Both the position numbers and the translations under genes were made by a program. The notes under the pieces were generated by a model. The model saw nothing but the letters and a program-made list of their open reading frames with translations, was not told where the DNA came from and ran no database searches. DNA of 64,000 bases, from assembly GCA_910577555.1 (NCBI GenBank), contig CAJTLF010000009.1:1-64000 (forward strand), in the 5' to 3' direction. Shown here one piece after another: positions 58,001 to 64,000 of this stretch (its first letter is position 1; each line of letters opens with the position of its first letter). The stretch is from an uncultured Christensenella sp. (GTDB taxonomy: Bacteria; Bacillota; Clostridia; Christensenellales; Borkfalkiaceae).

Positions 58001-60505
58001 TTATTTATCCGAACGGAACACGAATTCGCCGTCCTTTACGTCTACGGTTACGGTTTCGCCAGCGACTACCCTGCCCGCCAGAATTTCGTCCGAAAGCCTG
58101 TCTTCAATCCGCTTTTGCACGGTGCGCTTGAGCGGGCGCGCGCCGTACATATCGTTGTAACCTTCGTCGAGAATTTTATCCATAGCCGCGTCCGAAATTT
58201 TAAGGGAAATTTCCTTATCCTTTAACCTTTCGGAAAGCGAGCTTATTATCTTGCGGCAGATTTGACCCGCTTCTTCCTTGGTGAGCTTGCGGAAGATAAT
58301 TATATCGTCAAGCCTGTTTAAAAATTCGGGTTTGAACTGCTCTTTCAACGCTTCGTTGATATTGTCCTTCATATTGTCGTAACCCGCGTCCGCTTCGTCA
58401 CCCGACGAGAAACCGAAGTTAGACATCTTCTTTATCTGGCTTGCGCCGACGTTGGAGGTCATTATTATTATAGTGTTTTTAAAGTTGATTACCCTGCCCT
58501 TACTGTCGGTCAATCTTCCGTCGTCGAGTATCTGCAACAGTACGTTGAACACGTCGGGATGGGCTTTTTCAACTTCGTCGAACAGGACCACCGAGTATGG
58601 CTTTCTTCTCACCCTTTCGGTGAGCTGACCGCCGTTGGAATCGTCGTAACCTATATATCCCGGGGGCGCGCCTATGAGTTTGGATACGGAGTGCTTTTCC
58701 ATAAACTCCGACATATCCATACGAATCATAAGTTTTTCGTCGCCGAACATAGCTTCCGCAAGAGCCTTTGCAAGGTCGGTTTTACCTACGCCCGTAGGAC
58801 CTACGAAGATGAAACTGCCTATCGGTTTATTGGGTTCGTTAAGCCCCGCGCGGGCGCGGCGTATGGCTCTTGCTACGGCTGAAACGGCTTCGTCCTGCCC
58901 TATTATGCGCTTGTGCAGGTTTTCTTCGAGATGCAAGAGCTTTTCGCTCTCCTGCTCGGTGAGTTTAACTACGGGAACGCCCGTCCAGCCGCTTACGATA
59001 TCCGCGATTTCGTTCGCGCCTATATTGGGGGCAACCGCCTGTTTTTCGCTCTTCCACTCGGTATTGAGCTTACTTATTTTCTCCTGCACTTCGTTCATCT
59101 CTTCGACGAGCTTTTGCGCCTGAGTATAATTTTCGCCCTTTGCCGCCTTGTTTTTTTCGAGCTGCAATCTTTTAAGACGTTCTTCAAGCTCCTTTACTTC
59201 GTCGGGACTCTTTAAAGAATTCAATCTCGCGCGCGACGCGGCTTCGTCTATAAGGTCGATTGCCTTATCGGGCAAAAATCTGTCCGTTATATACCTGTCG
59301 GAAAGAGTTGCGGCGGCGGTTATAGCATCATCGGTGATTACGACTTTATGGTGAGCTTCGTATTTATCGCGCAGTCCGCGGAGTATCTCAATCGTGTCTT
59401 CCACGGTAGGCTCGTCAACCTGCACGGGGGTAAATCTTCTCTCGAGCGCGGCGTCCTTTTCCACGTATTTTCTGTACTCTTCGAGAGTGGTCGCGCCTAT
59501 CGTCTGCAATTCGCCGCGGGCAAGCATGGGTTTTAAGATATTAGCCGCGTCCATATTGCCTTCCGACGTTGCTCCCGCGCCCACTATCTGGTGGATTTCG
59601 TCGATAAACATTATCACGTTGCCGCTGTTTTTTATGGAAGTAATGGCGTTTTTAAGGCGTTCTTCAAAGTCGCCGCGGTACTTCGCACCCGCAATCATTC
59701 CCGCCAAATCGAGAGAGAAAACTATTTTATCCTTTAAAAGGTCGGGAACTTCGTTTTTTACGATTGCCTGAGCCAGCCCTTCGACCACCGCCGACTTACC
59801 TACGCCCGGCTCGCCTATAAGCACGGGATTATTTTTTGTGCGGCGGGAAAGCACCTGAATTATTTTATCGATTTCCTTTTTTCTGCCTATTACGGGGTCG
59901 ATTTTCCCTTCGCGCGCCTTTTGCGTAAGGTCACTGCCGTACTGCAGCACGGACTTGTCGAGCGACGGCGCGTGCTTGCCTTCCTTGGGCTTTTGCGCAT
60001 TTTTGGTAGCCGCACCGAAGAATGACGCAAACTCCTTGAACGGGTCTTCTTCGTCGTCTTCGTCCGAATCGTTGAAACCGCCCGTAATTGCAAGCTCCAC
60101 CTTGCTTGCAAGCGCGGGCATATTTACGCCTATTGCGCGGAGAATGTTCATTGCGTAGCAGTCGGCGGACGACATTATCGCAAGCAACATATGCTCCGTA
60201 CCCGCAAGCCCGTCTTCGCCCATATCCATCGATATTTCTATCGCGCGCTGAATCATATGCTTAGTGCGCGGGGTGAAGCCGTTTATGTTCGAACGGGAAT
60301 CTATCGAGCGCGAGAAAAATACTCGGTATTCGGGTTCTTTCGCTCCGCAGGATATTAAAAGCTTGTTGGCGGTACAGTCGCAATTGAGCATGGCGAAAAC
60401 GATATGCTCGCTGCCGATATAAGTACTGCCGTATATTTTAGCCGCTTCTTCGGCGGTTTGCATTACTTTTTGTAGATTATCTGTAAATCTGTTAATGAAA
60501 TCCAT
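58001..60505 (-). CDS. clpC: ATP-dependent chaperone ClpC
   Basis: An 834-residue AAA+ unfoldase that feeds proteins to ClpP. It has two Clp-N repeats (about 1-140), the first ATPase with GEPGVGKSAVVEGL, a coiled-coil M domain (about 410-480), the second ATPase with GPTGVGKTDLAKALA, and a C-terminal D2-small domain. An insert of about 30 acidic and Lys residues (DSDEDDEEDPFKEF) follows the N domain. It receives arginine-phosphorylated substrates from McsB and lies 48 bases after mcsB with AAGGAG before its ATG. Confidence 0.95.
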   Translation of the reverse strand: MDFINRFTDNLQKVMQTAEEAAKIYGSTYIGSEHIVFAMLNCDCTANKLLISCGAKEPEYRVFFSRSIDSRSNINGFTPRTKHMIQRAIEISMDMGEDGLAGTEHMLLAIMSSADCYAMNILRAIGVNMPALASKVELAITGGFNDSDEDDEEDPFKEFASFFGAATKNAQKPKEGKHAPSLDKSVLQYGSDLTQKAREGKIDPVIGRKKEIDKIIQVLSRRTKNNPVLIGEPGVGKSAVVEGLAQAIVKNEVPDLLKDKIVFSLDLAGMIAGAKYRGDFEERLKNAITSIKNSGNVIMFIDEIHQIVGAGATSEGNMDAANILKPMLARGELQTIGATTLEEYRKYVEKDAALERRFTPVQVDEPTVEDTIEILRGLRDKYEAHHKVVITDDAITAAATLSDRYITDRFLPDKAIDLIDEAASRARLNSLKSPDEVKELEERLKRLQLEKNKAAKGENYTQAQKLVEEMNEVQEKISKLNTEWKSEKQAVAPNIGANEIADIVSGWTGVPVVKLTEQESEKLLHLEENLHKRIIGQDEAVSAVARAIRRARAGLNEPNKPIGSFIFVGPTGVGKTDLAKALAEAMFGDEKLMIRMDMSEFMEKHSVSKLIGAPPGYIGYDDSNGGQLTERVRRKPYSVVLFDEVEKAHPDVFNVLLQILDDGRLTDSKGRVINFKNTIIIMTSNVGASQIKKMSNFGFSSGDEADAGYDNMKDNINEALKEQFKPEFLNRLDDIIIFRKLTKEEAGQICRKIISSLSERLKDKEISLKISDAAMDKILDEGYNDMYGARPLKRTVQKRIEDRLSDEILAGRVVAGETVTVDVKDGEFVFRSDK

Positions 60506-60553
60506 ATTTATTCTCCTTATATATAGGATTAAACGTGTAAAAAAAGGTTAAAG

Positions 60554-61564
60554 CTACCTGTTTTCGACTATTTTTCTTAAATACTTGCCCACGTATTGAG
60601 CGCGGTAAGCGTCGCGTTCGGTAGGCGTCAACTCCCTGTCCGACGCTGCGTTTACGTTTGACGGACGCATTTTTACGAGCAATTCGTCTATTTGCGTCAC
60701 GTCGTCGAGTTTGATATACCCGAGACACGCCGCGAGTTTTACGCCCGCCGCGTACTTGACGAGTTCCTCGGTGGAAAGCTTGGCGCAGTTGGTGAGTATG
60801 CCGTACGACCTTAAACACTCGTCCCTTACGTCCAGAGCGTCGGGTCCGTTTTTAAGGTTTTCGCGCTCGGCAGTTTCCAAATCGCACACCTTTTTAACCG
60901 TTTCTTCCACCTGTTGGATTATCTCTTCTTCAGTTACGCCGAGCGTCACTTCGTTGCTTATCTGATAGATATACCCTTCCGCGCGACTGCCTTCTCCGTA
61001 AATACCGCGAACGGTAAGCCCCAACCTTGCCACCGCTTTAATTACCCGCGGCATAAGACCGTTTATAGTTAAAGCGGGCAAAAAGAGCATTACCGATGCC
61101 CTTAACCCCGTACCCAGATTAGTAGGGCAAGCGGTTAAAAACCCGAGCTGTTCGTCGTAAGCAAATTTCATCGAACGGGATATTCTGCCGTCGATTTCGG
61201 ACATGGTTTCGTAAGCCAACTGCAAATCGAGCCCCTTTACTATGCACTGTTCGCGCAAATGGTCTTCTTCATTAATCATAATAGAAACGCTTTCTTCGCG
61301 GTTTATGAGCGCCGCCGCGCCGCGTTTGGTTATTATGTTGGGACTTATGAGATGATTTTCCTTTAAAGAAAGGGCTTCCGCTTCGGACAAATTGTCCATA
61401 TAATATATTTTAAATTCGTCAAGACGGGCAAGTCCCGAAGTTACGAGCCGTATTACGTCCTTAGCCTGTTTTTCGTTTTTAAGGTGAGATGGGAAAGGAT
61501 AGCCTTCCACGTTGCGCGCAAGCCTTATACGGGTGGAAACGACTATTTTCGATGCGTCAGTCAT
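60554..61564 (-). CDS. mcsB: Protein-arginine kinase McsB
   Basis: A 336-residue kinase of the phosphagen-kinase fold. It has STRIRLARNVEGYPFP for nucleotide binding, NEEDHLREQCI with the catalytic Glu region, FLTACPTNLGTGLRASVML with the conserved Cys, and GSRAEGYIYQISNEVTLG. It marks proteins on arginine for degradation by ClpCP. It overlaps mcsA by 8 bases. Confidence 0.95.
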   Translation of the reverse strand: MTDASKIVVSTRIRLARNVEGYPFPSHLKNEKQAKDVIRLVTSGLARLDEFKIYYMDNLSEAEALSLKENHLISPNIITKRGAAALINREESVSIMINEEDHLREQCIVKGLDLQLAYETMSEIDGRISRSMKFAYDEQLGFLTACPTNLGTGLRASVMLFLPALTINGLMPRVIKAVARLGLTVRGIYGEGSRAEGYIYQISNEVTLGVTEEEIIQQVEETVKKVCDLETAERENLKNGPDALDVRDECLRSYGILTNCAKLSTEELVKYAAGVKLAACLGYIKLDDVTQIDELLVKMRPSNVNAASDRELTPTERDAYRAQYVGKYLRKIVENR

Positions 61565-62042
61565 CTTTTTTACCCCCGTAAAGCTCTTTTGAAATTTCGT
61601 AAATACTCTTATTTAACTTGCCCGCTTCGTTGAAACGCTTTTCCCTTAACGCGTTTTCAAGCTGCGTCTGTAAGCTTTTGAGTTTGCGGTGCAAGCCCTT
61701 TTCGTCGCGGTTTGCGCCCACCTTGCCTACGTGTTCCGTTTTGCCGTGTATAGCCGAAATAGCGGGCATAAGCTCTTCCTTGAATACGTCGTAACAGCTT
61801 GGACAGCCCAACAGCCCCGTACGCTTGTAATCGGCGTAAGTAGTTCCGCAGACGGGGCATGATTTTTCGGGCTCGGACGAGCCGAAAAGCCACGCGCAAA
61901 CGTCGTCTGAAAGCTTGGAGTGCAACTCGCCGTACAACTCCTGATAGCACTTGTTGCACAGGTGACTTTCAAACTTATCCCCGTTTATTATTTCCACGTA
62001 ATTTCTTGTCGCGACGTTTTTTTTACAACGCTGACACAACAT
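61557..62042 (-). CDS. mcsA: McsA, activator of McsB
   Basis: A 161-residue protein with two zinc fingers of CxxC pairs (MLCQRCKK with HLCNKCYQ; CPVCGTTYAD with LGCPSCYDVF) and a C-terminal UVR-type helix pair (LKSLQTQLENALREKRFNEA). It activates and directs McsB. In Bacillus ctsR precedes it; here it is first in the operon, behind TTTACG-N16-TATAAT. GGGGAG precedes the ATG. Confidence 0.93.
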   Translation of the reverse strand: MLCQRCKKNVATRNYVEIINGDKFESHLCNKCYQELYGELHSKLSDDVCAWLFGSSEPEKSCPVCGTTYADYKRTGLLGCPSCYDVFKEELMPAISAIHGKTEHVGKVGANRDEKGLHRKLKSLQTQLENALREKRFNEAGKLNKSIYEISKELYGGKKDD

Positions 62043-62095
62043 AATTTACTCCCCGCCGAAACTGCGGCGTTAAGGCGTTTTTTACTTTCACCTTT

Positions 62096-62123
62096 ATTAT
62101 AATGTTTTTAAAGGGCGCGTAAA
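62096..62123 (-). promoter_or_regulatory. Promoter of mcsA-mcsB-clpC
   Basis: TTTACG (62123-62118), a 16-base spacer and TATAAT (62101-62096) on the reverse strand. I see no CtsR box (tandem GGTCAAA-like heptamers) or CIRCE repeat around it. Confidence 0.6.
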
Positions 62124-62176
62124 CATTCAAATTTAAAATATTAATTGAAAAATTCGTATTTTTTTATCTAATTAAT

Positions 62177-62205
62177 TTGTATAACGCAAATAGCCGTGTT
62201 ATAAT
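62177..62205 (+). promoter_or_regulatory. Promoter of the NifU-like/GGGtGRT operon
   Basis: TTGTAT (62177-62182), a 17-base spacer and TATAAT (62200-62205). Confidence 0.7.
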
Positions 62206-62242
62206 TATTCCGTTGAATAAAAAATTTTTTGGAGGAATCGTA

Positions 62243-62968
62243 ATGCAATATTCAAAGGATATTGAAAATATGATTTGCGTTGCCAAAGGCGTGTCCGGCA
62301 GATTCGAACACGGTCCCGCTCCCATTCCCGAAGAAGGGCTTTGGGTGCAGGCAAAGGAAATCAAGGACATAAAGGGCTTTACGCACGGTATTGGCTGGTG
62401 CGCACCCCAGCAGGGCGCGTGCAAGCTTTCGCTCAACGTAAAGGACGGCGTTATCGAAGAAGCGTTGGTTGAAACGATAGGCTGCTCGGGTATGACCCAC
62501 TCTGCGGCTATGGCGGCGGAAATACTCCCCGGCAAAACCATTCTCGAAGCTCTCAACACCGACCTTGTATGCGACGCCATTAACACCGCTATGCGCGAAC
62601 TGTTCCTGCAAATCGTATACGGCAGAACGCAGTCGGCGTTTTCGGAAGACGGTCTTACCATCGGCGCGGGACTTGAAGACCTTGGCAAGGGCTTACGCTC
62701 GCAGGTAGGCACTATGTACGGCACGAAGCTCAAGGGCGTAAGATACCTTGAAATGGCAGAAGGCTACGTTATCGCGCTTGCGCTCGATAAGAACAACGAA
62801 GTTTGCGGATATAAGTTCGTATCGCTGGGCAAAATGACCGATTTCATTAAGAAAGGTCTTACCCCCAACGAAGCGTACGAGAAAGCTATCGGCACTTACG
62901 GCAGATACTCGAAAGAGAGCGGCGCGGTTAAGCATATTGACCCCAGAACGGACAAGGAGGTTGACTGA
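62243..62968 (+). CDS. NifU-like iron-sulfur scaffold-type protein
   Basis: A 241-residue protein starting at the ATG at 62243 after GGAGG. The core has three spaced cysteines in GIGWCAPQQGACKL and TIGCSGMTHSAAMAAEIL, reminiscent of IscU/NifU N-terminal scaffold domains that hold a nascent cluster. It is longer than ordinary IscU (about 130 residues), with an extra C-terminal region ending in KHIDPRTDKEVD. It is paired with a GGGtGRT protein, 2 bases apart with AAGGAGG inside its tail. No cysteine desulfurase is nearby. Function is unproven. Confidence 0.7.
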   Translation: MQYSKDIENMICVAKGVSGRFEHGPAPIPEEGLWVQAKEIKDIKGFTHGIGWCAPQQGACKLSLNVKDGVIEEALVETIGCSGMTHSAAMAAEILPGKTILEALNTDLVCDAINTAMRELFLQIVYGRTQSAFSEDGLTIGAGLEDLGKGLRSQVGTMYGTKLKGVRYLEMAEGYVIALALDKNNEVCGYKFVSLGKMTDFIKKGLTPNEAYEKAIGTYGRYSKESGAVKHIDPRTDKEVD

Positions 62969-62970
62969 TT

Positions 62971-63975
62971 ATGGCACTTTTCGAAAGCTATGAAAGACGC
63001 GAGAAAAAAATTCTGGGCGTGCTTAAAGAATACGGAATCAAATCCATTGAAGAATGCAAAGAAATTACTCTTAAAAAGGGTATCGACGTTGATAAAATCG
63101 TTCGCGGAACACAGCCCATTTGCTTTGAAAACGCAGTTTGGGCTTACACCGTAGGCGCGGCTATCGCTATTAAGAGCGGTTGCAAAAAGGCTCACGAAGC
63201 GGCAACCAAAATAGGCGTTGGTTTACAGAGCTTCTGTATCCCCGGCTCGGTTGCGGAAAACAGAAAGGTCGGCCTCGGTCACGGTAATCTTGGCGCGATG
63301 CTCCTTTCCGAAGAAACCGATTGCTTCTGCTTTTTGGCAGGTCACGAATCCTTCGCGGCGGCGGAAGGCGCAATCAAGATTGCAGAAAACGCAAACAAGG
63401 TACGCGTAAAGCCCCTTAGGGTTATCCTTAACGGACTCGGCAAGGACGCGGCGTATATAATTTCGAGAATTAACGGCTTTACCTATTGCAGAACGAGTTT
63501 CGACCCCTATACCGAAACGGTTAAGGTAGTTGACAGCGTAGCGTTCTCCGACGGCGCGAGAGCGAAAGTTAAATGCTACGGCGCAGATAACGTTCCCGAA
63601 GGCGTTGCGATTATGAAGTTGGAAAACGTATCCGTTTCCATTACGGGCAACTCCACCAACCCCACCCGTTTCCAGCACCCCGTTGCGGGAACTTATAAAA
63701 AGTGGTGCGTTGAAAACGGCGTTAAATACTTCTCGGTTGCATCGGGCGGCGGCACGGGCAGAACTCTTCACCCCGACAATATGGCGGCAGGTCCTTCTTC
63801 TTACGGTATGACCGATACTATGGGCCGTATGCACTCCGACGCGCAGTTCGCAGGTTCTTCTTCCGTTCCCGCTCACGTTGAAATGATGGGTTTAATCGGT
63901 ATGGGCAACAACCCTATGGTTGGCGCAACCGTCGCGGTTGCGGTTGCCGTTCAGGAAGCTATGACGAAGAAATAA
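62971..63975 (+). CDS. GGGtGRT-family protein of unknown function
   Basis: A 334-residue soluble protein with the family signature SGGGTGRTLHPDNMAAGPSS near residues 254-273. Other conserved-looking parts are RGTQPICFENAVWAYTVGAA, GLGHGNLGAMLL and GHESFAAAEGAI. The many Gly-rich loops and the alternating strand-helix pattern suggest a substrate-binding alpha/beta fold, but no known enzyme motif is evident. It always seems to travel with the NifU-like partner, and the tight spacing here shows co-translation. A role in handling a cluster or a metal cofactor is inference. Confidence 0.8.
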   Translation: MALFESYERREKKILGVLKEYGIKSIEECKEITLKKGIDVDKIVRGTQPICFENAVWAYTVGAAIAIKSGCKKAHEAATKIGVGLQSFCIPGSVAENRKVGLGHGNLGAMLLSEETDCFCFLAGHESFAAAEGAIKIAENANKVRVKPLRVILNGLGKDAAYIISRINGFTYCRTSFDPYTETVKVVDSVAFSDGARAKVKCYGADNVPEGVAIMKLENVSVSITGNSTNPTRFQHPVAGTYKKWCVENGVKYFSVASGGGTGRTLHPDNMAAGPSSYGMTDTMGRMHSDAQFAGSSSVPAHVEMMGLIGMGNNPMVGATVAVAVAVQEAMTKK

Positions 63976-64000
63976 ACACAAAATATAGTATAAAAATAGA

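Noticed and set aside
1..64000. CRISPR arrays, insertion sequences, rRNA genes
   Set aside because: I saw no regularly spaced repeats with unique spacers, no transposase apart from the tyrosine recombinase, and no rRNA sequence.

Overview
The window reads as a chromosomal segment of a spore-forming (or recently spore-forming) anaerobic Clostridia-type Firmicute. The case for this is a sigH-dnaX-ebfC-recR cluster, yabP-yabQ-divIC, spoVB, cwlD, a PdaA-like deacetylase, mcsA-mcsB-clpC, a class 1B PyrD/PyrK pair, pyruvate formate-lyase with its activase, and consensus sigma-A promoters with AGGAGG-type ribosome sites. A gut-type lineage near the Christensenellales fits the rhamnosidase, beta-glucosidase and collagen-like genes, but this placement is inference.

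Layout. Bases 1-3270 are AT-rich and look like the right end of an integrated mobile element: a switch region with three operator copies between a small gene and an XRE repressor, a lipoprotein, a tyrosine recombinase, and then a tRNA/tmRNA-like 3' end with its terminator that is probably the attachment site. Bases 3.3-16.4 kb hold accessory surface and glycan genes: a collagen-like protein overlapping a TPR glycosyltransferase, an alpha-L-rhamnosidase, a domain-inverted membrane GH3 enzyme with a small membrane partner, a DeoR regulator, a frameshifted membrane gene, tRNA-Thr(CGT), and a SPOR-like protein with a polysaccharide deacetylase. Bases 16.4-22.6 kb carry pyrB-C-F-K-(membrane protein)-D-E behind a leader with a short U-rich leader peptide running into an intrinsic terminator, resembling the UTP-sensing pyrBI attenuator of enterobacteria.

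Bases 22.6-34.1 kb hold a phosphoesterase, a cysteine-rich coat-like gene with a LysM gene, spoVB, a TSUP permease split into two half genes, a 1380-residue surface protein, an RsmF-like methyltransferase, an exonuclease and an orphan gene. Bases 34-45.7 kb hold serS, a P-type ATPase, gyrB-gyrA, a tiny zinc-ribbon gene, and yabP-yabQ-divIC-ppx-M50. Bases 45.7-53 kb form one long leftward unit, mrnC-rlmB-sigH-dnaX-ebfC-recR-gpsA-typA, with cwlD diverging from its promoter. Bases 53.7-64 kb hold pflA-pflB behind a consensus promoter and a ZTP (pfl-motif) riboswitch, a hemolysin-III-like protein, mcsA-mcsB-clpC without ctsR, and a NifU-like protein paired with a GGGtGRT-family protein of unknown role.

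The best candidates for something little described are the pyr leader attenuator, the NifU-like/GGGtGRT pair, the glycosyltransferase-collagen pair, the inverted GH3 operon, the recurring leaderless-type starts, and the yabQ-divIC overlap.
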